DNA of 64,000 nucleotides from Bradyrhizobium sacchari (GTDB lineage Bacteria; Pseudomonadota; Alphaproteobacteria; Rhizobiales; Xanthobacteraceae). A program made the translations under genes and the position numbers. The DNA lies in assembly GCF_002068095.1 (NCBI RefSeq), contig NZ_LWIG01000052.1, positions 152,967-216,966 on the forward strand, in the 5' to 3' direction. Shown piece by piece: positions 1 to 8,986 of the stretch. The number at the start of each line of letters is the position of its first letter. The first letter of the stretch is position 1. The notes beneath the pieces were generated by a model. It made no database searches. It worked only from the letters and a program-made list of their open reading frames with translations, and had not been told where the DNA came from.

Positions 1-28
1 GGGTGCGGTGAAGTCGTAGCCCTCCTTC

Positions 29-113
29 GTCATTGCGAGCGCAGCGAAGCAATCCAGAAATGCTCCCATGGAAGCACTCTGGATTGCCTCGTCGCTACGC
101 TCCTCGCAATGAC
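29..113. repeat. Palindromic intergenic repeat, family C (copy 1)
   Basis: An imperfect inverted repeat of about 85 bp. The outer arms are GTCATTGCGAG and CTCGCAATGAC, with inner arms CAATCCAGA and TCTGGATTG. A second copy lies at 41755-41831. It begins 8 bp past the stop of the permease gene, so it may form the 3' end of that transcript. No protein is encoded. Confidence 0.85.
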
Positions 114-120
114 AAGCCGC

Positions 121-933
121 TCACAGCGGCGCAGCGCTCTCGCCCTGTGAACTCGACAGTTTTGAAGCCAGCGAGGCAATGACGATCACCACCGCGATGA
201 GGGCGATCACCAGCGTGCAGATCGCATTGATCTCGGGCTTCACCCCGAGCCGCACCTCCGAGTAGATCCGGATCGGCAGTGTCGCCGAGCCGGGGCCGGT
301 GGTGAAGCTCGCGATCACGAGATCGTCCAGCGACAGCGTGAACGCCAGCATCCAGCCGGCGACGATCGCCGGCGCGATCAGGGGCAGCGTCACGGCGATG
401 AAAGCCCGCACCGGGTTGCAGCCGAGGTCCATCGCCGCCTCCTCCAGGGAGCGGTCGAGTGAGCCCAGACGGGACTGCACGACCACGGCGACGAAGCACA
501 TGGTCAGCGTCGTGTGGGCGATCGTCACGGTCCAGAAGCCGCGCTCGGCGTTCAGTGCCACGAACAGCAAGAGCAGCGAGAGGCCGGTAATCACCTCCGG
601 CATCACCAACGGCGCATAGAGCATGCCGGAGAACAGCGTGCGGCCGCGAAACCGTTCGCCGCGTGACAGCGCCACGGCCGCGAGCGTGCCGAGCAGCGTC
701 GCGATCGTCGCGGAGGCGACTGCGACCCGCAAGCTCATCCAGGCCGCCTCGATCATGGCACGGTCGTTGAAGAGCTCGCGATACCAGTGCAGCGACCAGC
801 CGCCCCACACCGTCACCAGCCGCGAGGCGTTGAAGGAATAGAGAACGAGGATCAGGATCGGCAAGTAAAGGAACGCCAGCCCCAGCGCGAGCGAGGCGAT
901 GTTGAAGCGGGACAGGCCGGAGACCTTGCGCAT
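121..933 (-). CDS. potC: Polyamine-type ABC transporter inner-membrane permease (PotC/PotI-like)
   Basis: A 270-residue integral membrane protein, the second permease of a spermidine/putrescine-type importer. It starts with a transmembrane helix at about residues 13-34 and has about six helices in all. The cytoplasmic EAA loop, where the ATPase docks, is visible near residues 163-185 (EEAAMDLGCNP). The length is normal for PotC/PotI/YdcV. It starts 4 bp after the stop of the upstream permease, and its ribosome site (AGGTAGGG) overlaps that stop, so translation is probably coupled. The substrate is not settled: this subfamily also includes putrescine and other cation importers, and no periplasmic binding protein is seen in the window. 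Confidence 0.88.
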   Translation of the reverse strand: MRKVSGLSRFNIASLALGLAFLYLPILILVLYSFNASRLVTVWGGWSLHWYRELFNDRAMIEAAWMSLRVAVASATIATLLGTLAAVALSRGERFRGRTLFSGMLYAPLVMPEVITGLSLLLLFVALNAERGFWTVTIAHTTLTMCFVAVVVQSRLGSLDRSLEEAAMDLGCNPVRAFIAVTLPLIAPAIVAGWMLAFTLSLDDLVIASFTTGPGSATLPIRIYSEVRLGVKPEINAICTLVIALIAVVIVIASLASKLSSSQGESAAPL

Positions 934-937
934 CGCC

Positions 938-1852
938 CTACCTTCCCTGTTCGAGCTGCCGCTTCTGCAGCCGTTCGTATAGCAAGAGCGGCACCAGCAG
1001 CACGACGAGCAGCGCGATGGCCGCGGCGGAGGCGACCGGCCAGTCCTTGTTGGTGAAGAATTCGAGCCACAGGGTCTGGCCGATCATCAGCGAATTGGAG
1101 CCGGCCAGGAGATCAGGAATCACGAACTCGCCAACGATGGGGATGAAGCACAAGAGCACGCCGGCACCGACGCCGGGCAGCGACAGTGGAAAGGTAACGA
1201 GCCAGAACACCTGCCAGGGCCGTGCGCCGAGGTCGGAGGCCGCCTCTTCCAGCACGGGCTCCATCTTGGCGAGCGTGGCGTAGAGCGGCAGGATCATGAA
1301 CGGCAAATACGAATAGACGATGCCGATATACATCGCGGTGTCGGTGGACAGCCACACCACGGGCTGGCCGACCAGATGCAGCGCCAGCAGGATCTGGTTG
1401 AGCAAGCCGTCGTGCTGGAGGATGTTGATCCAGGCATAGATGCGGATCAGGAACGAGGTCCAGAACGGCACGATCACCAGCACCATCGCCACCCCCTGCC
1501 AGCGCTTCGGCAGCCGCGCCATTCCGTAAGCGATGGGATAACCGATCAGGAGCAGCAGCGCAGTCGCCGTGATCGCGACGGTGAGGCTGCGCACATAGGC
1601 GAACACGTAGATGTCGTCGGAGCCGAGCAGTTTGAAATTGTCGATCGACAACGCTGCGAAGGCAGCCCTGAGCGCCTCCCATCCCGCCGTCAAATCGAAC
1701 ACGGGCTCGTAGGGCGGCTGCGCGATCGCGGTCTGCGACAGGCTGATCTTGAGCACGAAGGCGAACGGCACCAGGAAGAACAGCACCATCCAGACATAGG
1801 GCGCGATCGCGGCAAAGCGCGCGGGGCGCGCGAAGATGCGGCGGGAGCTCAT
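938..1852 (-). CDS. potB: Polyamine-type ABC transporter inner-membrane permease (PotB/PotH-like)
   Basis: A 304-residue membrane protein with an N-terminal helix just after a basic leader and an EAA loop (EEAASDLGARPWQVF) in the second half. It pairs with the downstream PotC-like permease to form the translocation channel of a type I importer. I chose the ATG at 1852, which overlaps the ATPase stop in an ATGA four-base overlap. A longer reading to 1870 is open but less likely. The family imports spermidine or putrescine; the actual ligand is inferred only from overall resemblance. Confidence 0.88.
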   Translation of the reverse strand: MSSRRIFARPARFAAIAPYVWMVLFFLVPFAFVLKISLSQTAIAQPPYEPVFDLTAGWEALRAAFAALSIDNFKLLGSDDIYVFAYVRSLTVAITATALLLLIGYPIAYGMARLPKRWQGVAMVLVIVPFWTSFLIRIYAWINILQHDGLLNQILLALHLVGQPVVWLSTDTAMYIGIVYSYLPFMILPLYATLAKMEPVLEEAASDLGARPWQVFWLVTFPLSLPGVGAGVLLCFIPIVGEFVIPDLLAGSNSLMIGQTLWLEFFTNKDWPVASAAAIALLVVLLVPLLLYERLQKRQLEQGR

Positions 1853-3033
1853 GACGGCAGCACCACGCAATCGTCGGGCGTAAACCAGGCGACGACATGC
1901 TGGCTCAGGCTGTAGGCGTCAACGTCGATGCGTGCGCTGTTGACGACGGAAGCCTGCAGCATGCCGCCGGTGTCGAGCTTGATCTTGTACGTCGTGGTGC
2001 CGCCGAGATAGCAGATGTCCGCGACCACACCATCGAGCCGGTTGATCGCCGCCTCATGCCCTGCCTCGCTCACGGGGCCTCGGCGCGAGAGCTTGACCTT
2101 CTCGGGGCGGATCGCGACCGAAAATCTTGCCTCACCGACCGGCTCGCGCGGCTCGGCCACCACCAGCGGACCCGCATCACGCGTGCCGACGACCAGACGA
2201 TGACCATCCCGCAATCTGGACTCGGCGTCGAACAGATTGATGTCGCCGACGAACTCCGCGATCCAGCGCGAGCGTGGCGCCTCGTAGAGCTCGCGAGGGG
2301 GCGCGACCTGGGCGAGCTTGCCTGATTTCATCACGCCGATCCGGCTCGCCATCGTCATGGCTTCCTCCTGGTCGTGGGTGACGATGATGAATGTCATGCC
2401 GAGCCGGCGCTGCAGCTCCATCAGCTCGCCTTGCGTGTTTTCGCGCAGCTTCTTGTCGAGGGCTGCAAGCGGTTCGTCGAGCAACAGCAGCTGCGGCCGG
2501 CGCGCCAGGGCGCGGGCGAGCGCGACGCGCTGGCGCTGGCCGCCGGAGAGCTGGTCCGGCTTGCGCTTCTCCAGGCCCTCGAGCTTCACCAGCGCGACCA
2601 TCTCCGCAACGCGCGCCGAGATCTCGGCGCGCGCCATGCCGGCGCGCTTCAAGCCGAAGGCGATGTTGTCGCGCACGGAGAGATGCGGGAACAGCGCATA
2701 GTTCTGGAACATCATGTTGATCGGGCGCTCGTGCGGCAGCGCCTGCGCAATGTCCTTGCCGCCAAGCAGGATGCGCCCCTCGTCCGGCGCCTCGAAGCCC
2801 GCGAGCATGCGCAGCAGCGTGGTCTTGCCGCAGCCGCTGGGGCCCAGCAGCGCGAAGAACTCACCGGCCCTGATGTCGAGCGAGACGCCATCCACGGCCC
2901 GGAACGTTCCAAAGGACTTGGCGACGCCCTCGATACGCAGCAGCGCCTGCCCCGCTGCGGGATATGCATCTCCGGCGGCTGCACCCGCCGCCACATTCGT
3001 TCCGGGCAACTCTTCCGCCATGGTCCCTGCCAA
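1849..3033 (-). CDS. potA: Polyamine-type ABC transporter ATPase (PotA/PotG-like)
   Basis: A 394-residue ATPase that energises the two permeases encoded just downstream. Walker A GPSGCGKTT lies near residue 64, the signature LSGGQRQR near 163 and Walker B LLLLDEP just after it. The switch histidine is in IIVTHDQEEA. A C-terminal TOBE-type regulatory region follows (about residues 290-394), typical of PotA, PotG and sugar-importer ATPases. The second ATG (residue 5) is an alternative start. The first 25 residues are Ala/Gly-rich and may be dispensable. It follows glpD by 63 bp on the same strand and could be cotranscribed with it. Confidence 0.9.
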   Translation of the reverse strand: MAGTMAEELPGTNVAAGAAAGDAYPAAGQALLRIEGVAKSFGTFRAVDGVSLDIRAGEFFALLGPSGCGKTTLLRMLAGFEAPDEGRILLGGKDIAQALPHERPINMMFQNYALFPHLSVRDNIAFGLKRAGMARAEISARVAEMVALVKLEGLEKRKPDQLSGGQRQRVALARALARRPQLLLLDEPLAALDKKLRENTQGELMELQRRLGMTFIIVTHDQEEAMTMASRIGVMKSGKLAQVAPPRELYEAPRSRWIAEFVGDINLFDAESRLRDGHRLVVGTRDAGPLVVAEPREPVGEARFSVAIRPEKVKLSRRGPVSEAGHEAAINRLDGVVADICYLGGTTTYKIKLDTGGMLQASVVNSARIDVDAYSLSQHVVAWFTPDDCVVLPS

Positions 3034-3096
3034 CCCCGATTCCGCCGCACGCTAGCGGCCGATCGGCCTTTGCTCAACCGGTTCGGGGAGGATCGT

Positions 3097-4557
3097 TCAC
3101 ATCACATTCGCCATGAACGCCGCCAGCGCGTCACGGTCGGCCACAGGCATGGTCAGGCCAAGCTTGGAGCGTCGCCACAGGATATCGTCCGGGAAACGAG
3201 CCCATTCGTGGGTCATCAGGTAGCGCACCTCGGCGCCAGTCAACTCAGGGCCGAAGATGGGGCCGAGTTCTTCCCGTGTCTTCGCCTCGCCGAGCACCGC
3301 CGGCAATCGCGAGCCATAGGCCGCTACCAGGCGCTGGGCCTCCGGCTCCGACAGAAAGCGCCAGCGGTCGCGCGCAAGGTCGACCTCGGTGTCGAAACGG
3401 TCCCAGGCGAAATCTCCACCTGGCAGCGCCGCGCCGGCGGTCCAGGGCGGCGACATCGGATAGAACGGGGTCAGCTTCGTCACCGCCCGCTCCGCTCGCA
3501 GCCGCGAGGTGGTGACATCGCCGCCGAACATCGTCAGTAGCGGCGCCTTGCCCCGGCGCGCATGGAACAGCGTCGTGCCGCCGCGCCCACGCGCGGACAC
3601 CAGCGCCAGGTTGACGCCGGAGATAGTGCGGACCACGTCCGTCGGGGCGACGCGCTCGCGGAAATAGCGGCTGGCGGCCTCGCAGAGATAGCTGACGTCG
3701 GCGCCGGGCATCGCCACGATCGCGGGGTCGCCTGTGAAGGCATGCGTGACCGTGCCGATCAGCGTGAAATCGCGCTCGAACGGCCGGGCGAAGATCAGCC
3801 GCCCGTCATTGTTCTGAAAGACGTAGACGTTTTCGGAATCGAACAGGCGCGGCACGATGATCTGGCTCATCTGCGTGGCCGCCATTGCCGGCTGGGGCTG
3901 CCGCAGCACGGTGTCCGCGACGATCGGCGTCCAGCCGCCGGTGGCATTGGCCAGGGCCCGCGCCGTGATCGCGCGGCGATGTCCGCGATCGATCACCGCG
4001 AGCCGCCAGGTCTCGGTTCGATCGGCGCGGACGCAGCGCGCCCCGGTCCGGATCGCAGCGCCACGTTCGGCGGCATCCAGCGCCGTGAGCACGACCAGCC
4101 GGGAATCGTCGACGACGCAGTCCGAATATTCGAACGCCGTGCCGAAGGGACGCTTCAGTGCGTTGCCGACCGGATGATGCGTGATGTCGAGGGTCGCCGA
4201 CGGCGGCAAACCGCCCCGGTTCGTGAGGCCGTCATAAACATACAGACCGACGCGCAGCAGCCAGGGCGGACGCTCCTCGGAATGCGCGGGGATCACGAAA
4301 CGCATCGGCCGGACCAGGTGCGGCGCGATCCGGAGCCAGATCCGGCGCTCGGCGAGCGCTCGGCGCACCCGCCAGAAGCCACGGCGCTCCAATACCGACA
4401 GGTCGCCGTGGATCAGCCGCGGTGTCGCAGAGGACGCGGCGCCCGCGAGATCACCCTGCTCGAACAGAATCACGCGCAGACCGCGGCCGGCCGCATCGCG
4501 CGCGAGGCTGACACCGTTCAGGCCGCCGCCGATGATCGCAAGATCGTAGTCCGCCAT
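3097..4557 (-). CDS. glpD: Aerobic glycerol-3-phosphate dehydrogenase
   Basis: A 486-residue FAD enzyme that oxidises sn-glycerol 3-phosphate to dihydroxyacetone phosphate and passes electrons to the quinone pool at the inner membrane. The FAD-binding Rossmann motif is at the N-terminus (AIIGGGLNGVSLARDAAGRG), followed by the family hallmark TPRLIHGDL near residue 45. The C-terminal GlpD cap domain is present (PELTGAEVRYLMTHEWA). The length matches bacterial GlpD (about 500). Neighbours are an ABC importer on the same strand rather than glpF or glpK. No strong ribosome site is visible before the ATG, and a family B repeat lies just upstream. Confidence 0.92.
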   Translation of the reverse strand: MADYDLAIIGGGLNGVSLARDAAGRGLRVILFEQGDLAGAASSATPRLIHGDLSVLERRGFWRVRRALAERRIWLRIAPHLVRPMRFVIPAHSEERPPWLLRVGLYVYDGLTNRGGLPPSATLDITHHPVGNALKRPFGTAFEYSDCVVDDSRLVVLTALDAAERGAAIRTGARCVRADRTETWRLAVIDRGHRRAITARALANATGGWTPIVADTVLRQPQPAMAATQMSQIIVPRLFDSENVYVFQNNDGRLIFARPFERDFTLIGTVTHAFTGDPAIVAMPGADVSYLCEAASRYFRERVAPTDVVRTISGVNLALVSARGRGGTTLFHARRGKAPLLTMFGGDVTTSRLRAERAVTKLTPFYPMSPPWTAGAALPGGDFAWDRFDTEVDLARDRWRFLSEPEAQRLVAAYGSRLPAVLGEAKTREELGPIFGPELTGAEVRYLMTHEWARFPDDILWRRSKLGLTMPVADRDALAAFMANVM

Positions 4558-4597
4558 GAAACCGTCGAGAGGGAGCGAAACGAAACGCTCTCATCCC

Positions 4598-4701
4598 TAG
4601 AGCTATTTCCGTTCCGATGAAATCGGAACGGGCTCCAGATTCTGGTTTTGACGCGTTTTCTTGACGCGAACCGGGATCCCCCTTCGCTCGAAAACGCACT
4701 A
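4598..4701. repeat. Structured repeat, family B (copy B1)
   Basis: A 104-bp element bounded by TA on both sides. Hairpin 1 is CCGTTCCGAT / ATCGGAACGG. Hairpin 2 has outer arms GCGTTTTC / GAAAACGC and inner arms GCGAA / TTCGC. Copies B2 (about 57417-57512) and B3 (60343-60446) share the sequence. The right edge supplies the TAG stop codon of the minus-strand GGDEF/EAL gene that ends at 4699. No ORF in it is credible. Confidence 0.85.
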
Positions 4702-7386
4702 ACCAGTCTTGAGCGCAAGCTCCATGGTCTCGCTGCGGCCGACGAGATCGGCGTATTTCCCGATCGGCAGGGGCTTGCCGAGCAGATAGCCCTGCACGCC
4801 ATCGCAGCCCTCCCTGGCGAGGAAGGCAAGCTGTTCGACCGTCTCAACGCCCTCGGCGATGATCGACATTTCGAGGCCGTGACCGAGATCGATCACGGCG
4901 CGCACGATCGCCGCCGATTGCGGATTGCGGCCGAGATTGATGATGAAGGCACGGTCGATCTTGATCTTGTCGAACGGGAACGCCTGGAGATAGCTCAGCG
5001 AGGAATAGCCGCTGCCGAAATCGTCCATGGAGATGCGCACGCCGAGCGCCTTCAGCCGGCGCAGCAGGGCAAGGCCCCGGTCGAAGTCCTCGATCAGCAC
5101 GCCCTCGGTGATTTCGAGCTCGAGCCGGCCGGGCGCGAGGCCCGTCTCGATCAGGATCGAATGGACGAGGCCGACCACGTCGCCGTGCATGAACTGCGCC
5201 GGCGACAGATTGACCGCGACCTGGAGCGGCTTCGGCCAGGACGCCGCCTCGCGGCAGGCCTCGCGCAGGATCCACTCGCCCATCTCGACGATCAGGCCGC
5301 TCTCCTCGGCGATCGGGATGAATTCGGCCGGCGAGACCTGGCCACGCACCGGATGCTGCCAGCGCGCCAAGGCTTCGAAACCGATGATCTCGCTCTCGGC
5401 GACGCTGAGGCCCGCGGCCCCCTGCGGCTGGAAGGCGAGCGAGAGCTCCCCGTTCTTGATCGCCATCGAGAGATCCTGGTGCAGCACGCGGCGATCGCGA
5501 ATCTGCTGGTCCATCTCCGGCTGGTAGAGGCTGATCGTGCCACGCGACTTCTGCTTGGCGCGGAACAGCGCCGCACCGGCATTGGCGAGCAGCGAGGCGC
5601 CATCGGCGCCATTGTGCGGGAAAATCGACATGCCGGTGGTGACGCCGGCGCGAACCGGCCGGCCGTCGATCTGGAATTCCCGCGCGACGGCATCACCGAT
5701 CTGCTGCGCGAGTGCGAGACCCGCCTCCGGCTGCTTGCCGTCGATGATCAAGCCGAACTCGTCGCCGGACAGGCGCGCCACCACGCCGCCCCGCGCGGAG
5801 TCCTGGAGCCGCTGGGCAACCTCGATCAGGAGCTTGTCGCCGAGCGCATGGCCGAAGACGTCGTTGACCTCCTTGAGCCCGTCGAGGTCGATGCAGAGCA
5901 CGGCGAACTCCTCGCCGGTGCCTTCGCAGGCCTCGATCATCTGGGTCAGCGCCTGCAGGAAGGCGGCGCGGTTCGGCAGATCGGTGAGACCGTCGTGATA
6001 GGCCATGTGCGCCATGCGCGACTCGGTCTGCCGGCGGTCGGTGACGTCCTCATGGGTCTTGATCAGATATTGCGGCTCCCCGGCGTCGCTGAGCACCGTG
6101 GCGCGGCGGGTCAAAAACAGCCGCAGGCCGTCCTTGGTGGAGATCGGATGCTCCTCGGTGATCATCCCGCGCTTCTTGATCGCCGCCTCGTCGCGGGCGA
6201 TGATCAGCTTGGCTTCCTTGGGATTGAAGATGTCGGACGCGGTCAGGCCCGTGGCTTCCTCGCGCCGGCGGTTGAGGATCGTCTCGGCGCTGCGGTTGGC
6301 GAGCAGGTAGCGACCGTCCTTGACCTGCTCCACGATCAGCGCGACCGGGATGTTGTCGACCACGAGCTCGAGGAACTTCTTGGTGCTTTCCAGCTCCTGC
6401 GACAGTGAGCGGCGGTCGGTGATGTCTTCGAACACCAGCAGCAGGAATCCGGGCCTGTTGGCTTCATTGCGGACCGCGATGCGGATCGAGGCGACCATGC
6501 GCCGCTCCCCGCCGCGCTCGACCTCGAACTCGTTGCGGAACTGGCCGTCCGGCGAATCGAGCGCCGCCCGGTCGGTCGCCTCGATGCTGGCCGCCGAGCG
6601 GGGCGCAAACAGCTCGCGCGCGTCCTTGCCGACGACATGGTCCCGCGAGAAGCCCCAGAAGCGCTCATAGGCGCTGTTGGCGAAGATGTAGCGGCCGTCC
6701 TCGATGTTCTTGGCGGCGACGCAGGCCGGCACGTTGTCCAGCACAGTCTCCAGGAATTGCTTGGTCGAGGCGAGTTGTTGCGACAGCCTGCGCTGGTCGC
6801 TGACGTCGAGGTGAGTCGCGACCGATCCGCCATTCGGCAGGATGAAATATTTCACCAGGATGGCCCGACCGTCGGGCAGCTCGGTGATCAGGCCATTGGG
6901 GCTTGCCGCCTTCTCGTAGAACTCGTCGTCCGAGACGCCGCCGAGGACGCCCCGCTTGCGCCTCAGCTCAAGGATGTCGTAGCCGGTCATGCCAGCCCAA
7001 AGGTCCGAGCGGGTCAGGCCGTAAATATCGAGATAGCGGTCGTTGCAGAAGATGATGCGCCGCTGTGCATCGGTCATCACCACGCCCTGGTTGAGATTGT
7101 TCATGGCGGAGGAGACGAAGGCATTGCGCCGCAATTGCAACCGCCGGGTCCGACGCAGCGCCGAATGGACCCACAGCGCGACGGTGGCCAGGAACGCGCA
7201 GACGACGACTCCCGCGATCAGGGCTTCCCAGACCAGGCTGGGATCGAGCGTGCCGAGATGGCTCGGCGCGGCGAGGCTGTCCTCGAACGCAAGGGCACGC
7301 GCAGGCGCGACCGCGCCGGCCAGGCACACGACGGCCTGCACAGCAATCGGAAGCGTGCTGCCCGCGTGCCAGTTCTTCTCAGCCAT
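4699..7386 (-). CDS. Membrane-anchored PAS-PAS-PAS-GGDEF-EAL cyclic-di-GMP protein
   Basis: An 895-residue signalling protein. A secretion-like hydrophobic stretch (about 13-35) and a second helix (about 52-72) anchor it in the inner membrane. Three PAS-like segments follow (about 85-200, 205-320, 330-445), then a diguanylate cyclase-type domain and an EAL phosphodiesterase domain. The cyclase signature near residue 538 reads SGDEF instead of GGDEF, and no RxxD inhibitory site precedes it. The EAL domain keeps EAL (GFEALARW, near 671), LEITE and DDFGSGYSSL, so c-di-GMP hydrolysis is the likelier activity. The stop codon TAG lies in the edge of the adjacent family B repeat. The sensed signal is unknown. 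Confidence 0.9.
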   Translation of the reverse strand: MAEKNWHAGSTLPIAVQAVVCLAGAVAPARALAFEDSLAAPSHLGTLDPSLVWEALIAGVVVCAFLATVALWVHSALRRTRRLQLRRNAFVSSAMNNLNQGVVMTDAQRRIIFCNDRYLDIYGLTRSDLWAGMTGYDILELRRKRGVLGGVSDDEFYEKAASPNGLITELPDGRAILVKYFILPNGGSVATHLDVSDQRRLSQQLASTKQFLETVLDNVPACVAAKNIEDGRYIFANSAYERFWGFSRDHVVGKDARELFAPRSAASIEATDRAALDSPDGQFRNEFEVERGGERRMVASIRIAVRNEANRPGFLLLVFEDITDRRSLSQELESTKKFLELVVDNIPVALIVEQVKDGRYLLANRSAETILNRRREEATGLTASDIFNPKEAKLIIARDEAAIKKRGMITEEHPISTKDGLRLFLTRRATVLSDAGEPQYLIKTHEDVTDRRQTESRMAHMAYHDGLTDLPNRAAFLQALTQMIEACEGTGEEFAVLCIDLDGLKEVNDVFGHALGDKLLIEVAQRLQDSARGGVVARLSGDEFGLIIDGKQPEAGLALAQQIGDAVAREFQIDGRPVRAGVTTGMSIFPHNGADGASLLANAGAALFRAKQKSRGTISLYQPEMDQQIRDRRVLHQDLSMAIKNGELSLAFQPQGAAGLSVAESEIIGFEALARWQHPVRGQVSPAEFIPIAEESGLIVEMGEWILREACREAASWPKPLQVAVNLSPAQFMHGDVVGLVHSILIETGLAPGRLELEITEGVLIEDFDRGLALLRRLKALGVRISMDDFGSGYSSLSYLQAFPFDKIKIDRAFIINLGRNPQSAAIVRAVIDLGHGLEMSIIAEGVETVEQLAFLAREGCDGVQGYLLGKPLPIGKYADLVGRSETMELALKTG

Positions 7387-7588
7387 CAGCCACCCGCGAT
7401 TTCAACGTCGGATTGTCTGGCCTCACGGGTTTGGATCGGGTAAACGCCTGTACGCGCAACAGAAAAATGTGACGCCAAATACGGCAATTGCCCTGACATG
7501 ATAAATGCTTCCTTAACGGAAAACGGCCCCAAGCCCTCGTTCTCTGGTCCAAGGCCACCAGCGCTCCCAGCGGACGTCCTGCTCAACC
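7387..7588. promoter_or_regulatory. Divergent promoter region
   Basis: A 202-bp gap between two divergently transcribed genes, so it must carry both promoters. It is locally AT-richer around 7460-7520. I could not place -35 and -10 boxes with confidence, and no repeat element is present. Confidence 0.4.
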
Positions 7589-8692
7589 ATGGATAAGGTC
7601 GACTGCATCGTCGTCGGAGCCGGCGTGGTCGGGCTCGCGGTGGCACGGAAGCTCGCCCAGGCCGGGCGTGAGGTCATCGTGCTCGAGGAGGCCGAGGCCA
7701 TCGGCACCATCACCTCCTCACGCAACAGCGAGGTGATCCATGCCGGGATCTACTACCGCGCCGGGAGCTGGATGGCGCGGATGTGCGTCAGCGGCAAGCA
7801 CGCGCTCTACCGCTACTGCGGCGAGCGCGGCATCCCCCACAAGAATTGCGGCAAGCTGATCGTCGCCACCAATGCCAAGGAAACCGAGAAGCTGCAATCG
7901 ATCAAGGCGCACGCCGAGGCCAATGGCGTGCTCGACATGCAGCTGCTCGCGGGCGAGGCTGCACGCGCGCTGGAGCCGGCCCTTGCCTGCGACGCTGCGC
8001 TGCTCTCGCCCTCGACCGGCATCATCGACAGCCACGCCTACATGCTCTCGCTACGCGGCGAGGCCGAGGGGGCCGGCGCTGCCTTCGCGTTTCATACCCC
8101 GCTGATCCGCGCCAAGGCGGCGGCCGGTGTCATTGAAGTCGAAGCTGGCGGCGAGGCGCCGATGACGCTGCAATGCAGCCTCCTCGTCAACGCTGCGGGA
8201 CTCTCGGCGACGACGGTCGCGCGCAACATCGAGGGCATGCCGCTGGACCGGATTCCGCCGGCCTATCTCGCGAAGGGAAACTACTTCAGCTGCAACGCCA
8301 GGGCGCCGTTCTCGCGCCTGATCTATCCGGTGCCCGAGCCCGGCGGGTTGGGAGTGCATCTGACGCTGGATATGGCTGGGCAGGCGCGTTTCGGTCCTGA
8401 CGTCGAGTGGATCGAGACGATCAACTACGAGGTCGATCCGTCACGCGCCGAGCGCTTCTACCCGGCGATCCGCAAATACTGGCCGACGCTGCCCGATGGT
8501 GCGCTGATGCCGAGCTATTCGGGCATCCGCCCGAAGATCGTGCCGCCGGCAGTGGCCACCCAGGATTTCCTGATGCAGGGCCCGCGCGATCACGGCGTTG
8601 CAGGCCTGATCAACCTGTTCGGCATCGAATCGCCGGGACTGACGTCCTCGCTCGCGATCGCCGATCACGTTGCCGAGCTCGCAAATATCTGA
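7589..8692 (+). CDS. lhgO: L-2-hydroxyglutarate oxidase-like FAD oxidoreductase
   Basis: A 367-residue DAO-superfamily flavoprotein. The FAD Rossmann motif VVGAGVVGLAVARKLAQAG is at residues 9-27. It is followed by SSRNSEVIHAGIYY (about 43-56), which is highly characteristic of L-2-hydroxyglutarate dehydrogenases/oxidases. The C-terminal SYSGIRPK and GIESPGLTSSLAI motifs agree. The family oxidises L-2-hydroxyglutarate to 2-oxoglutarate, a metabolite-repair or lysine-degradation step. The gene stands alone with no partner gene. Substrate assignment rests on family motifs, and a related 2-hydroxyacid remains possible. Confidence 0.82.
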   Translation: MDKVDCIVVGAGVVGLAVARKLAQAGREVIVLEEAEAIGTITSSRNSEVIHAGIYYRAGSWMARMCVSGKHALYRYCGERGIPHKNCGKLIVATNAKETEKLQSIKAHAEANGVLDMQLLAGEAARALEPALACDAALLSPSTGIIDSHAYMLSLRGEAEGAGAAFAFHTPLIRAKAAAGVIEVEAGGEAPMTLQCSLLVNAAGLSATTVARNIEGMPLDRIPPAYLAKGNYFSCNARAPFSRLIYPVPEPGGLGVHLTLDMAGQARFGPDVEWIETINYEVDPSRAERFYPAIRKYWPTLPDGALMPSYSGIRPKIVPPAVATQDFLMQGPRDHGVAGLINLFGIESPGLTSSLAIADHVAELANI

Positions 8693-8731
8693 ACCCCGCG
8701 CAAAGATCTTTGCACGGCTTCGCACCTTGCA

Positions 8732-8766
8732 GCAGGGAAGATGAGCGCAAAGGCTCTCATCCCTGC
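8732..8766 (+). terminator. Possible terminator hairpin after the FAD oxidoreductase gene
   Basis: Arms GCAGGGA and TCCCTGC, with further pairing inside (ATGAGCGC against GGCTCTCAT). It lies 40 bp after the stop, between convergent genes. There is no clear T-run, so it is a weak call. Confidence 0.4.
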
Positions 8767-8806
8767 CTGAAAGGGTACGATCAACTCAACACTGTTACGG
8801 GGGTTA

Positions 8807-8986
8807 CTAGTGGAGCGTATCGCCTTGCTTCAGACGCTCGATCTGGTCCTTGACCATCAACTTCCGGCGCTTCAACTCAACAATTTGCAGGTCGTCTGTT
8901 GAAAGGTGCACGAGTGCTTCGTGCAATTCGTTTTCGAGAAGTTTGTGCTTCCGCTCCAATTCAACAAGATGTGCCTGAATTGTCAT
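8807..8986 (-). CDS. DUF465 (YdcH/SlyX-like) small coiled-coil protein
   Basis: A 59-residue protein beginning MTIQAHLVELERKHKLLENE and ending with RLKQGDTLH before TAG. It is one long charged helix with the DUF465 hallmark of an ERKHKLLENEL-type first half and a second-half ELKRRKLMVKDQIERL segment. A strong ribosome site (GAGGAGG) sits 7 bp before the ATG. Function is unknown for the family; members are small, abundant and predicted to be helical hairpins. A paralogue is transcribed divergently 329 bp away at 9316. The protein is short enough to be missed by automatic gene calling. Confidence 0.85.
   Translation of the reverse strand: MTIQAHLVELERKHKLLENELHEALVHLSTDDLQIVELKRRKLMVKDQIERLKQGDTLH

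Noticed and set aside
4648..6408. A 586-codon open frame on the plus strand
   Set aside because: It is antisense to the PAS-GGDEF-EAL gene, Arg/Ala/Asp-rich, and has no recognisable motif. High GC gives long empty frames opposite real genes.
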